From: Acetitomaculum ruminis DSM 5522
GTDB lineage: Bacteria; Bacillota; Clostridia; Lachnospirales; Lachnospiraceae
Reading direction: 5' to 3'
Assembly: GCF_900112085.1 (NCBI RefSeq)
Contig: NZ_FOJY01000001.1
Span: forward strand, 62,001 to 126,000
Length of the DNA stretch: 64,000 bases
In this document: positions 8,977-17,283 of the stretch, piece after piece
Position numbering within the stretch: the first letter of the stretch is position 1
Layout of the letters: the number at the start of each line of letters is the position of its first letter
Notes under the pieces: model-generated
Databases searched by the model: none
Told to the model about the DNA's origin: nothing
What the model saw: only the letters and a program-made list of their open reading frames with translations
Program-made: the position numbers and the translations under genes

Positions 8977-9621
8977 ATGGAATACATAAATTTAAGTGCA
9001 AAAGAATTTGTCGAAAAAACATTCTCAAAAGAGCCAGTTCCTGGTGGCGGTGGCGTGGCAGCTATCGTAGGTGCACTTGGTGCAGCATTAGGTGGCATGG
9101 TTTGTAACTTAACTACCGGAAAGAAAAAATATGCGCAATATCAGGCTGACATAGAAAGAATCACTGAACAAGCACAAAAACTTCAGGATGATCTCCTTTC
9201 ATATGTGGATCAGGATGCACAGAATTTTCTTCCATTATCCAAGGCATATGGTTTGCCAAAAGATACTGAAGAAGAAAAGAAACATAAGGACGAAGTATTA
9301 CAGGCAGCTTTAAAAGAAGCAATAAAAGTTCCAATTTACATTGTTAAAACATGTTATGAGACAATTAAACTGGAAGAAGAACTTGCAGAGAAAGGTTCAA
9401 TGCTTGCAATATCAGACGTAGCTTGCGGAATGCTTTGTTTAAAAGCAGCTATCAGAAGTGGCTGGATGAACGTAGTCGTAAACTTAAATACAATTAGTGA
9501 TAAAGAGTATGTTGAGAATGTGACAAAAGAATTATTACCTTTGTTAAAAGAGGGAGAGGAAATTTGCGACAGAACATACAAAGTTGTTGCTGAAAAATTA
9601 AACGCGCCTAAGGAGGATTAA
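8977..9621 (+). CDS. fchA: Methenyltetrahydrofolate cyclohydrolase (FTCD cyclodeaminase family)
   Basis: 214 residues. The family's conserved PVPGGGGVAA...GALGAALGGMVCNLT N-terminus is present, followed by an all-helical domain. In acetogens this single-domain relative of formiminotransferase-cyclodeaminase converts 10-formyl-THF to 5,10-methenyl-THF. The position directly between fhs and folD supports that role. Start ATG with GAGAGGTTAG upstream. The stop is three bases from the folD start, and folD's AGGAGGA ribosome site lies inside the fchA end, so the two are co-translated. A pure cyclodeaminase role in histidine breakdown is less likely because no hut genes are near. Confidence 0.94.
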   Translation: MEYINLSAKEFVEKTFSKEPVPGGGGVAAIVGALGAALGGMVCNLTTGKKKYAQYQADIERITEQAQKLQDDLLSYVDQDAQNFLPLSKAYGLPKDTEEEKKHKDEVLQAALKEAIKVPIYIVKTCYETIKLEEELAEKGSMLAISDVACGMLCLKAAIRSGWMNVVVNLNTISDKEYVENVTKELLPLLKEGEEICDRTYKVVAEKLNAPKED

Positions 9622-9624
9622 AAA

Positions 9625-10539
9625 ATGAGTGCAAAAATATTAGATGGAAAAGAAGTAGGACAGGCAATCAAAGACAGATGTAAAAAACAAGTTGAAGAAT
9701 TAAAAGCTAAAGGAATTACACCAAAGCTTGGAATCATGAGAGTTGGAGCTAAAGGACCAGACCTTCAGTATGAAAAAGGTGCTATAAAGTCAATGAACGA
9801 GTGCGGTGTAGAAGTTGAAGTATTTGAAATGCCGGCTGATATCACTCAGGAAGATTACATTAAGAAAATGCAGGAAGTAAATGCAAACAAAGATATCCAT
9901 GGTATCCTTGCATTTAGACCTCTTGACAATATTGATGAAAACAAAGCTATCAATGAAGTAATGAGTCCTGAAAAGGATATTGATGCTTGTACATCAATCA
10001 ATATGGGTAAAATGCTCTTAGGTGATCCTACAGGATTATATCCTTGTACTCCAAGCGCAGTTATGGAAATTCTTGATTACTATAACATTGATGTTAAAGG
10101 AAAAGATGTTTGTGTAATCGGAAACTCAAATGTTGTTGGTAAACCTGTTGCTGTTTTACTTACAAACCGTTTTGCAACAATTAAAGTATGCCATGTTTAT
10201 ACAACAGATACTAAAGAAAAATGTAAAAATGCTGATATTATCGTTACAGCTTGTGGTGTTCCTAATCTTGTTAAAGCAGAGCAGGTTAAACCAGGAGCAA
10301 TCGTAATTGACGTAGCAATCTGTCGTGTACCGGATCTTGATGAAAACGGAGTTCAAAAGACAAATCCTAAGACTGGAAAACCTGCTATGAAGACAGTAGG
10401 AGACTGTGCACCAGACGTTATGGAAGTTGCAGGAATGCAGTCACCAGTTCCAGGTGGAGTTGGTTCTGTTACATCTTCAATCCTTGCTTCAAATCTTATC
10501 AAGGCTTGCAAGATTCAAAATGGTATTCCGTTAGAATAA
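9625..10539 (+). CDS. folD: Methylenetetrahydrofolate dehydrogenase / methenyl-THF cyclohydrolase
   Basis: 304 residues, slightly longer than common FolD. It catalyses the pyridine-nucleotide step between methenyl- and methylene-THF. The substrate region PCTPSAVMEIL, the Rossmann motif VIGNSNVVGKPVAVLL and the C-terminal PGGVGSVTSSIL are present. The active-site Lys of bifunctional FolD lies in a YxxxK motif; here the segment around residues 48-55 reads LQYEKGAIKS, which fits. With FchA encoded next door, the cyclohydrolase activity may be redundant. Start ATG nine bases after AGGAGGA. Confidence 0.95.
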   Translation: MSAKILDGKEVGQAIKDRCKKQVEELKAKGITPKLGIMRVGAKGPDLQYEKGAIKSMNECGVEVEVFEMPADITQEDYIKKMQEVNANKDIHGILAFRPLDNIDENKAINEVMSPEKDIDACTSINMGKMLLGDPTGLYPCTPSAVMEILDYYNIDVKGKDVCVIGNSNVVGKPVAVLLTNRFATIKVCHVYTTDTKEKCKNADIIVTACGVPNLVKAEQVKPGAIVIDVAICRVPDLDENGVQKTNPKTGKPAMKTVGDCAPDVMEVAGMQSPVPGGVGSVTSSILASNLIKACKIQNGIPLE

Positions 10540-10567
10540 TAAAGTAATAATTTAAAAATAGTTATCT

Positions 10568-10624
10568 TCTATGTGCTCTGGAATTTACATTCGCGCTTTT
10601 GTATGTGATTCCGGCAGTACATGG
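10568..10624 (+). other. Intercistronic stem-loop between folD and metV
   Basis: CTATGTGCT and AGTACATGG pair with a G-T pair; further up GGAAT pairs with ATTCC, and ACAT with ATGT, around a loop containing CGCGC. No T-run follows. Similar in placement to the fhs-fchA hairpin. Confidence 0.5.
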
Positions 10625-10689
10625 AGGATGTGTGAGTTTTATGAAAATTCAAAATAAATATGTATAAAATTTAAGGAGGAAACCTAGCT

Positions 10690-11337
10690 ATGATTATTAC
10701 GAAAAAGAAGCCAATAGAAGAAGTAATGGCTAGTCTTGAAGGCGTAAAAAAAGTTGGTATAGTAGGATGCGGTAGTTGTGCTACAGCCTGCGAAACAGGT
10801 GGTGCAACACAAGTAGAAGAATTAAAAAAATATCTCGAAGAAAAAGGCTTTGAGGTTGTAGGAACGGTTATTCCTGATGAATGCTGTCAGAAACTTCTTG
10901 TAAAGAAAGAAGTAAAAGTTTTCAAAGATAACCAGCCGGAAGCTATTGTCTGTATGTCCTGTGGTAATGGGGTTCAGACAGTAGGATTAAATGTAAACAT
11001 TCCAGTTTATCCTTCAAGTGATACTCTTTTCCTTGGAATGGGAGAAAGAGTTGGAAAATTTGTTGAAAACTGCCGTCTTTGCGGACAATGTGTACTTGCA
11101 AGTACAGGAGCAGTTTGCCCTATTACAAAATGTGCTAAATCACTTGTTAACGGTCCATGTGGTGGCCAGAAAAATGGTAAATGCGAAGTTAACCCGGATA
11201 ATGATTGTGCATGGATTCTTATTCATGACAAACTTAAAGAACTTGGACAGCTTGATAAATTGAAAGAACAAAAACCTGATAAAGGATATTCTGCAGTTTA
11301 TTATCCAAGAAGATACAGTGCAAAGGAGGATAACTAA
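10690..11337 (+). CDS. metV: Methylene-THF reductase zinc/iron-sulfur subunit MetV
   Basis: 215 residues. Cysteine-rich in two blocks: an N-terminal part (GCGSCATACETGG, CCQK, CMSCGNG) and a C-terminal part (CRLCGQCVLASTGAVCPITKC, then GPCGGQKNGKCE). This matches MetV, the partner of MetF in acetogen methylene-THF reductase, which makes 5-methyl-THF. The spacing CxxCxxC...C suggests bound zinc or Fe-S. Start ATG with AAGGAGGAAACC upstream. The stop codon is followed after one base by the metF start, and the metF ribosome site AAGGAGGA lies in the metV end, so the two subunits are made together. No RnfC2-like subunit gene is seen nearby. Confidence 0.95.
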   Translation: MIITKKKPIEEVMASLEGVKKVGIVGCGSCATACETGGATQVEELKKYLEEKGFEVVGTVIPDECCQKLLVKKEVKVFKDNQPEAIVCMSCGNGVQTVGLNVNIPVYPSSDTLFLGMGERVGKFVENCRLCGQCVLASTGAVCPITKCAKSLVNGPCGGQKNGKCEVNPDNDCAWILIHDKLKELGQLDKLKEQKPDKGYSAVYYPRRYSAKEDN

Positions 11338-11338
11338 A

Positions 11339-12271
11339 ATGAGCGAATTACAAAAGGCTTTAGAAAGTGGAAAATTTGCAGTTACCGCAGAAATGGCTCC
11401 TCCTAAAGGATATGTTTTTGACGAGATGCTTGAAACTGCTCAGTTATTAAAAGGAAAAGTTCATGGAATTAATGTTACAGATATGCAGTCAGCATGTCTT
11501 AAGGCTTCATCAATTGGTCTTTGTATCAAATTAAAACAGGCAGGATTAAATCCAATTCTTCAGATGACAGGACGTGACAGAAGCCGTATGGCTATCATGG
11601 GTGATTTCCTTGCAGCTGCAGCATTTGGTATAGATTCAATGTTAGCACTTACAGGTGACCATACAGTAGTTGGAGATTGTAAAGAATCCAAACCGGTATT
11701 TGACCTTGATTCAGTTGGTATTTTACAGATGCTTACAGACATGGAAGAATCCAATAAAGACTGCGGTGGCAATGATCTTGCTGAACCAGCACCAAAATTC
11801 TATAAAGGTGCATCAGTTACTCCGGTTTATGATCCGGTATTCCTTCAGATCAACAAATTAAGAAAGAAAGTTGAAGCTGGAGCAAAATATGTTCAGACAC
11901 AGGGTATATTTGACATAGAAAACTTAAAGAGATTTATGGATGAAGTAGATAAGGCTAATATCGATGTTAAGATAATGGCTGGTATTATTCCTCTTAAAGC
12001 AGCTGGAATGGCTAAATTCATGAATGCAAATGTTCCTGGTATTGATGTTCCTGCAGATCAGATCCAGAAGCTTGCTGATGCAGCAGCAGAAGGAAAAGAA
12101 AAAGGAATCAAAGGACTTCCTGTAAAAGTTGGTATCGAATTAGCAGCTGAAATGGTTGCTGAAATCAAAGCTAAAAACATCTGTCCTGGTGTTCATATCA
12201 TGGCTATCGGAGCAGAAAAGAATGTTCCTACTATCCTTGAAAAAGCAGGCGTAGATATCAGCAAAGAGTAG
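11339..12271 (+). CDS. metF: Methylenetetrahydrofolate reductase catalytic subunit
   Basis: 310 residues, a TIM-barrel flavoprotein of the MTHFR family. It reduces 5,10-methylene-THF to 5-methyl-THF. An N-terminal glutamate (VTAEMAPPKG) matches the family's catalytic Glu region; MTGRDRSR and ALTGDHTVVGD match the folate and flavin loops, and the YVQTQGIFDIENLKRF and AGIIPLKAAGMAKFM segments match the later strands. The start is the ATG at 11339 (MSELQKALES), one base after the metV stop; the earlier in-frame codons at 11318 overlap metV and have no ribosome site. Confidence 0.96.
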   Translation: MSELQKALESGKFAVTAEMAPPKGYVFDEMLETAQLLKGKVHGINVTDMQSACLKASSIGLCIKLKQAGLNPILQMTGRDRSRMAIMGDFLAAAAFGIDSMLALTGDHTVVGDCKESKPVFDLDSVGILQMLTDMEESNKDCGGNDLAEPAPKFYKGASVTPVYDPVFLQINKLRKKVEAGAKYVQTQGIFDIENLKRFMDEVDKANIDVKIMAGIIPLKAAGMAKFMNANVPGIDVPADQIQKLADAAAEGKEKGIKGLPVKVGIELAAEMVAEIKAKNICPGVHIMAIGAEKNVPTILEKAGVDISKE

Positions 12272-12300
12272 TATAAGTAGTAATACTTATCGTAATAAAA

Positions 12301-12340
12301 ACAGCTCTCGAAAGAGTGATTTTGAGAGCTGTATTAATTT
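12301..12340 (+). terminator. Weak terminator or attenuating hairpin between metF and lpdA
   Basis: ACAGCTCTC pairs perfectly with GAGAGCTGT (nine pairs). It is followed by ATTAATTT, a poor T-run, so it may cause partial termination and lower lpdA transcription rather than ending the operon. Confidence 0.5.
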
Positions 12341-12353
12341 AGGAGGTAGAAGA

Positions 12354-13742
12354 TTGAAGATAACAGTTATCGGCGGCGGTCCTGGTGGATACGAAGCAGC
12401 TATTTATGCAGCTAAAAAAGGTGCAGAAGTAGTTTTAATTGAAAAAGATAAAGTTGGTGGTACATGCTTAAACAGAGGTTGTATCCCTACAAAGGCATTT
12501 CTTGCTTCTTATGATGCTTATGAAGCAGTTGAGAAAGCAAAAGATTTTGGTCTTTTAGATGTAAATGAACCAAAGGTTGATTATCCTGCAATTTTAGCAA
12601 GAAAAAATAAAGTAATGTCAAGCCTTGTAAAAGGTATTGAATTTTTATGCAATCAAAATAAAGTAACCCTTATTAATGGAATGGGTGAAATTAAAGATAA
12701 AAATACTATTGAAGTAACAAAATCAGACGGATCAAAAGAAACAGTTACTACAGACTATATTATTCTTGCTACCGGTTCAGTTCCTGTTTGCCCACCTGTA
12801 TTTAAGGTTGACAGAAAAAGAGTTGTAACTTCTGATGAAATCCTTGACTTTGAGCAGGCTCCAAAATCACTTATATTAGTAGGTGGTGGAGTTATCGGAT
12901 GCGAAATCGGACAGTTCCTTGCTAAAATGGGAACTCAGGTAACAGTTGTAGAGGCTCTTCCAAGACTTATGGCTACAATGGATGAGGATGTAAGTAAACA
13001 GATTTCTCGTCAGTTTAAGAAAGAAAAAATTAAAATGGTTACCGGTGATGGAATTGCAGAAGTTAATCCTGCAGATGACCATGTTGATGTTAAGCTTTCA
13101 AGTGGAAAAGAATTATCAGCAGAATATGTACTTGTTGCAATTGGTCGTGCTCCATTTACAGCAGGTGCAGGTCTTGAAAATGTAGGCGTTGAAATGGCTG
13201 AAAGAGGTAGAGTTAAAGTAAACGAGTATCTTCAGACAAATGTAGATAATATCTATGCTATAGGTGATATTATACCATCAGCACAGCTTGCACATGTTGC
13301 AAGTAAAGAAGGTATAGTTGCAGTAGACAATATCTTTGGAGCTAAAAAGGTAATGACCTATCATGCAGTTCCTGGATGCGTATTTACAAATCCACAGCTT
13401 GCATCAGTAGGTAAACTTGAATGGCAGCTTGAAAAAGAAGGCAAAGAAGCAGGAAAAGACTTTAAGACAGGAAAATTCGAATTCAAAGGTCTTGGAAAAG
13501 CCCAGGCTTCAGGACATATTGCCGGCTTTGTAAAAGTAATTGTTGATGCTGACGATGTACTTATCGGTGCTGAGATTGTTGGAGCAGGTGCGTCAGATAT
13601 GCTTCAGGTTCTCACAACAGCAATTCAGCTTAAACTTACTGCAAAAGAAGTAGGAGATTCTATTTTCCCTCATCCAACAATGTGTGAGGCTATTATGGAA
13701 GCTCTCCATGATGTACATGGTTTAAGTGTACATAAAGCTTAA
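12354..13742 (+). CDS. lpdA: Dihydrolipoyl dehydrogenase
   Basis: 462 residues. The FAD loop GGGPGGYEAA, the redox disulfide GTCLNRGCIPTK, the NAD loop GGGVIGCEIGQ, the second FAD motif IYAIGDI and the His-Glu pair near HPTMCEAI are all present. It reoxidises dihydrolipoyl groups with NAD+. Start is TTG at 12354, seven bases after AGGAGGTAG; the MKITVIGGGPGG beginning fits the fold. Its place between metF and gcvH matches clostridial acetogen clusters, where it serves as the L-protein with GcvH. No gcvT or gcvP lies in the window and no 2-oxoacid dehydrogenase genes are near, so GcvH is the obvious partner. Confidence 0.96.
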   Translation: MKITVIGGGPGGYEAAIYAAKKGAEVVLIEKDKVGGTCLNRGCIPTKAFLASYDAYEAVEKAKDFGLLDVNEPKVDYPAILARKNKVMSSLVKGIEFLCNQNKVTLINGMGEIKDKNTIEVTKSDGSKETVTTDYIILATGSVPVCPPVFKVDRKRVVTSDEILDFEQAPKSLILVGGGVIGCEIGQFLAKMGTQVTVVEALPRLMATMDEDVSKQISRQFKKEKIKMVTGDGIAEVNPADDHVDVKLSSGKELSAEYVLVAIGRAPFTAGAGLENVGVEMAERGRVKVNEYLQTNVDNIYAIGDIIPSAQLAHVASKEGIVAVDNIFGAKKVMTYHAVPGCVFTNPQLASVGKLEWQLEKEGKEAGKDFKTGKFEFKGLGKAQASGHIAGFVKVIVDADDVLIGAEIVGAGASDMLQVLTTAIQLKLTAKEVGDSIFPHPTMCEAIMEALHDVHGLSVHKA

Positions 13743-13754
13743 AGAATAATTCTA

Positions 13755-13835
13755 AATATACGGGTAGCATCCTGTATATTGTTATGATAAAATTATAACA
13801 AAAGTAAAATAGCCTGAAAATTTACTATTTTACTT
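13755..13835 (+). other. Two stem-loops between lpdA and gcvH
   Basis: First, AATATACGGG pairs with CCTGTATATT (13755-13780; nine pairs, one G-T). Second, AAGTAAAATAG pairs perfectly with CTATTTTACTT (13802-13835; 11 pairs, 12-base loop). Between them GTTAT/ATAAC can also pair. None is followed by a T-run. They may be mRNA processing or protection elements. Confidence 0.5.
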
Positions 13836-13895
13836 AATAAAATCAATTAGATATATTGGTTTTAAAATAATGTATTGCAAAGGAGAAAGAAAATT

Positions 13896-14270
13896 ATGGC
13901 ATATCCAGCAGATTTAAAGTACACAAAGGAACATGTATGGGTAAAAGTTGACGGAAACAAAGCTAAATTGGGAATTACATCTTATGCTGCAGAGCAGCTT
14001 GGTGATGTACTTTTCGTAGATCTTCCTGAAGAAGACACAGAGTTTTCAGCAGGAGATAAATTCACAGAAGTTGAGTCTTCAAAGACTACTTCAGAAGTAC
14101 CAATCCCTGTAACCGGAAAGGTTGTAGCAGCTAACGAAGATCTTGATGATTCACCGGAAGGTATCAACGAAGATGCATATGCAGCTTGGATTGTAGAAGT
14201 TGAATTAAGCAATCCTGCAGAAGTTGATGGATTACTTTCAGCTGCTGATTATGAAGCAGGTCTTGAATAA
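13896..14270 (+). CDS. gcvH: Glycine cleavage system H protein
   Basis: 124 residues, the usual size. The lipoyl-lysine is Lys 63 within VESSKTTSEV. The KYTKEHVWV start and the GDVLFVDLPEE segment are typical. H protein carries the lipoyl arm that shuttles the aminomethyl group. In several acetogens gcvH lies in the Wood-Ljungdahl cluster with lpdA, as here. Start is the ATG at 13896 with AAAGGAGAAAG upstream; an in-frame start at 13875 would add residues before the ribosome site and is rejected. A terminator follows, closing the run that begins with fhs. Confidence 0.96.
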   Translation: MAYPADLKYTKEHVWVKVDGNKAKLGITSYAAEQLGDVLFVDLPEEDTEFSAGDKFTEVESSKTTSEVPIPVTGKVVAANEDLDDSPEGINEDAYAAWIVEVELSNPAEVDGLLSAADYEAGLE

Positions 14271-14309
14271 GAATAAGATTCAACATTATGTGTAAAGTTA
14301 AAGCTTTTT

Positions 14310-14357
14310 GCTTTTGATTTATTGCTTGCACTATTTATCAAAAGCTATGTTTTTTGA
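14310..14357 (+). terminator. Terminator after gcvH
   Basis: GCTTTTGAT pairs with ATCAAAAGC (nine pairs, 18-base loop), followed by TATGTTTTTTG. Confidence 0.75.
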
Positions 14358-14390
14358 TAAATTTTTTATTATTCCTTATTTATAATAATG

Positions 14391-14434
14391 CAAAAACAGG
14401 AAGGACTTCAATTTAATATTGGAGTCCTTTCTGT
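14391..14434 (-). terminator. Terminator of the GHKL kinase gene
   Basis: On the minus strand CAGAAAGGACTCCAAT pairs with ATTGAAGTCCTTCCTG and is followed by TTTTTG. It lies ten bases past the kinase stop codon. Confidence 0.85.
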
Positions 14435-14444
14435 TGAAAAATAT

Positions 14445-15188
14445 TTAATTTTCAATGCTATCAGGAAACATTATTTTAACGATAAACCATTGTTTATTAC
14501 ATTCTATGTCAATGCTTCCGTCATATTTTTTAACAATGCCTTTCATGCTTTTTATTCCAATTCCATGCATGGAAGAATCATCTTTAGTAGTTATAAAATC
14601 ACTTCCTCTTTGAACCGGTGAATTTCCGTAGGTATTCATGATTTTAATTATCCAGAAACACTTTACTTTTTTACAATATATTCCTATGGAAGGGTGCTCA
14701 CAATCTATTGTATTTTCAAGGGCATTGTCCAGGGCGTTTCCAAATAATGAACAGATATCCAGAGAGGAAATCGTTGTATTTGCAGGAAATATGACATTAA
14801 CAATGAAATCGAAGTTATAATTCTTTGCAATTCGCATTTTTTCGTTAATAATCGCGTCTAGAATTTTGTTTCCGGTATGACAATAATTAATCCGTGTTTT
14901 TACAGTTCCAATCATTTCATCTAAGTCATCCAAAAGATCTTTGGAATTATTGTCAATAACCATGGAACGAATGGCTATAAGGGAATTTTTTAAATCATGG
15001 TTCATTTTCTGTAATTCTTCCCTGGTAGCCTTATCTTCGTCATAAGCTTGCTGTATAACAGTATTGGTAAGCTTTATCCTTTCAAATTCCAGTCGTTTTT
15101 CGTCCTGTTTTTTTTGAATAATCAGATGTAGTATTATAATTATGCTTAAAATATTTGTGATTAATAGAACGATAATAGCAAGTATCAT
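14445..15188 (-). CDS. GHKL-type sensor histidine kinase
   Basis: 247 residues, short. One N-terminal membrane segment (residues 2-24), then a helical phosphoacceptor domain with HDLKNSL and an ATPase domain with GNALDNALEN (N box) and HGIGIKSM (G box). This is the AgrC/VirS-like C-terminal family, but the large N-terminal sensor of AgrC is missing, so the input signal is unknown. The start overlaps the regulator gene by four bases, showing translational coupling. No AgrB/AgrD peptide genes are near. Autophosphorylation on the His of HDLKN and transfer to the LytTR partner is the expected role. Confidence 0.9.
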   Translation of the reverse strand: MILAIIVLLITNILSIIIILHLIIQKKQDEKRLEFERIKLTNTVIQQAYDEDKATREELQKMNHDLKNSLIAIRSMVIDNNSKDLLDDLDEMIGTVKTRINYCHTGNKILDAIINEKMRIAKNYNFDFIVNVIFPANTTISSLDICSLFGNALDNALENTIDCEHPSIGIYCKKVKCFWIIKIMNTYGNSPVQRGSDFITTKDDSSMHGIGIKSMKGIVKKYDGSIDIECNKQWFIVKIMFPDSIEN

Positions 15189-15937
15189 ACGCAGTCACTC
15201 CAGTAAGAAAGGAATTTTTTCTTAAATTCGACCTTTCTTGTACGGCTGATATATAATTGTGTACCATTATCCAGTAGAACAGTATTATTTTCCAGTTTGT
15301 TTACATAACGCAAGTTTACAATACAGCCACTGTTTATCCATGCGAAATTATCAGGATTACAGGAAGCGTACAGTTCCTTCATGGTTTTTCTGATAATAAA
15401 AGTACCTGTATTTTTCATATGAATAATCAGTTTTCTATCTACTAATTCAAAATATACGATGTCTTTTTGTGCTATTTTTTTAATGTAGTTTTGGGTAAGG
15501 AGCATGATAAATTCATCCTCGTTTTCCCTTTCGATGATCTTAAGGGCACTTTCTATGGCTTCAGGCAGTTCTGTATCCATATGAGACTTTCTGATATATC
15601 TGAAAGGACTTAATTTTATGGCTTCATAAACATAGTTAGAATATGCTGTTAAAAATATGAGAAAATAATTATCATAATCAAGGGAAGCAATAATTTTTGC
15701 TATATCAAAACCGCTGTTTTCAGGCATATCAATGTCTAAAAATATCATGTGAAAATCCATGCGACCTGTTTTTAAATCTTTAATAAGTTCTGTAGAACTT
15801 GTATAAGCATTGATCCAGAAATCGAAATTTGATTTTGAACTTATTTGCGATAACAATTGTTTGACTTCCTGGATAATGTTAACATTGTCATCACAAAGAA
15901 CAATATTTAATTCTCCTTTATTTGCATCTTTGCTCAT
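15185..15937 (-). CDS. LytTR-family response regulator
   Basis: 250 residues from the start at 15937 (MSKDANKGEL), chosen because AGGAG lies 11 bases upstream on the minus strand; a longer frame to 16003 has no ribosome site. Receiver domain residues 10-130 with acidic CDDN and phosphoacceptor Asp 68 (MIFLDIDMPE). A LytTR DNA-binding domain occupies the C-terminal 100 residues (YFELVDRKLIIHMKN...FIRKTMKELY). Such regulators bind paired direct repeats upstream of target genes. First gene of a two-gene unit with the GHKL kinase. It is divergent from the scp genes; targets cannot be told from here. Confidence 0.93.
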   Translation of the reverse strand: MSKDANKGELNIVLCDDNVNIIQEVKQLLSQISSKSNFDFWINAYTSSTELIKDLKTGRMDFHMIFLDIDMPENSGFDIAKIIASLDYDNYFLIFLTAYSNYVYEAIKLSPFRYIRKSHMDTELPEAIESALKIIERENEDEFIMLLTQNYIKKIAQKDIVYFELVDRKLIIHMKNTGTFIIRKTMKELYASCNPDNFAWINSGCIVNLRYVNKLENNTVLLDNGTQLYISRTRKVEFKKKFLSYWSDCV

Positions 15938-16141
15938 AAATGTTTTTCTCCTAAATATATATGTGCTTTCGTAAAATATAAAATAATATTTTACACTTAT
16001 CATATTATTATAAAGATTATTGACTAAACTTGCAATTCTTTTTAAGACTTATATGTGCAAATGATATAATGACATATGTATAATTAATTAAGTGTATTGA
16101 CAAATATAAGTATATGCATTAAGGTTAGAAATTTAACTATA

Positions 16142-16168
16142 TTGACAAATCAGAATTATTGATATAAA
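16142..16168 (+). promoter_or_regulatory. Possible promoter of the scpAB unit
   Basis: TTGACA (16142-16147) and TATAAA (16163-16168) separated by 15 bases, slightly short. Placed 30 bases before the first gene. A second TTGACA at 16097-16102 has no matching -10. Confidence 0.5.
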
Positions 16169-16197
16169 GTTTAAATGATTGCGTGAAGGAGAAAAGA

Positions 16198-16512
16198 ATG
16201 TTACTATCTTTGGTTAGACAGGCAGTTATTATTAAAACCAATATGCCCTTGTCAAAACTTCTTGGAAATTACGAATATATGTACAGCATAGGTTTGCTGA
16301 GTAAATTGTCTAATATTTCAATAGAACCTGATATTAATGAAAATATGGCTAAAAAAGCATTTGAAGTGGCTGAAAACTTTAAGCCATCCAATGACAATGA
16401 AGAAAAGCTTCGCTCATTGATACTGGAATATGAAATCACTGATAAAAGAGATAAAGATATGGAAACTCTTTTTGAAATGGGCAAAAACGAGGAGAACCCC
16501 TGGAAAGTATAG
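16198..16512 (+). CDS. Hypothetical protein upstream of scpA
   Basis: 104 residues. Start ATG at 16198, five bases after AAGGAGAAAA; a GTG at 16183 lies before that ribosome site and is rejected. The protein is mainly helical and charged, with an N-terminal MLLSLVRQAVIIKTN stretch and an acidic C-terminal half. I do not recognise a family. The stop is nine bases before the scpA start, so it is transcribed with the condensin accessory genes and may relate to chromosome segregation, but only position supports that. Confidence 0.75.
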   Translation: MLLSLVRQAVIIKTNMPLSKLLGNYEYMYSIGLLSKLSNISIEPDINENMAKKAFEVAENFKPSNDNEEKLRSLILEYEITDKRDKDMETLFEMGKNEENPWKV

Positions 16513-16521
16513 GAGAGAAAA

Positions 16522-17283
16522 TTGGATTTAGCATTTAAATTAGACGCTTTTGAAGGACCTTTGGATCTTTTATTACATCTTATACAAAAGAACAAGGTGA
16601 AAATTACAGATATACCGATAGCTGAAATCACAAGGCAGTATTTACAATATATAGAGGATATTTCCTATATGGATTTGGAACTTGCCAGTGATTTTTTGTA
16701 TATGGCAGCAAAGCTATTGGAAATTAAATCGGCCATGCTTTTACCTAAGAAGAATGAAGAGGGAGAGGAGATAGACCCTAGACAGGAGCTGGTTTCCAAC
16801 CTCTTAGAATACAAATTATATAAATATGTATCAAGAGAACTTGATTACAGATTTAAAAATGCTGAGCCTGTTTTATATGGAAAAGGCGCTATGCCAAAAG
16901 AGGTTTTAGAATACCGGCCGGAAATAAAAACAGAAGAATTGTTTGAAGATATGAATTTGTATGATTTATTTTCTACTTTTAAGATGCTTTTACTTAGAAG
17001 TGATGAAAAGATTGACCCTGTCAGAAGCAAGTTTGGTAAAATTCCTAAAGAAACAGTTACCATGGCAGAAAAACTTGACGAATTAAGAGATTTTGCCAAA
17101 AAGAGAAATAAATTCAGATTTTCAGAATTTGTAAAAAATGATTATACAAAGATGGATATTATAGTGTCCTTTATCTGTCTTTTAGAACTGGTCAGAAAGG
17201 GAAAACTTCTGGTATTACAAAATGAAATGACAGATGATATTCAAATATCAATTGTAGAAGAAAGTGGTGCAGATATTGAATAA
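16522..17283 (+). CDS. scpA: Segregation and condensation protein A
   Basis: 253 residues, the normal kleisin length. The family's opening FEGPLDLLLHLIQKNKVKI and the middle segment YLYMAAKLLEIKSAMLLP-like (here DFLYMAAKLLEIKSAMLLP) are present. ScpA bridges the SMC heads with ScpB in the bacterial condensin complex. Start is TTG at 16522 with AGGAGAG six bases upstream. The scpB frame overlaps its end, as usual for this pair. smc itself is not in the window. Confidence 0.97.
   Translation: MDLAFKLDAFEGPLDLLLHLIQKNKVKITDIPIAEITRQYLQYIEDISYMDLELASDFLYMAAKLLEIKSAMLLPKKNEEGEEIDPRQELVSNLLEYKLYKYVSRELDYRFKNAEPVLYGKGAMPKEVLEYRPEIKTEELFEDMNLYDLFSTFKMLLLRSDEKIDPVRSKFGKIPKETVTMAEKLDELRDFAKKRNKFRFSEFVKNDYTKMDIIVSFICLLELVRKGKLLVLQNEMTDDIQISIVEESGADIE

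Noticed and set aside
14388-14621. 77-codon plus-strand frame after gcvH
   Set aside because: Begins in the kinase terminator and overlaps the minus-strand GHKL kinase, whose motifs are clear.
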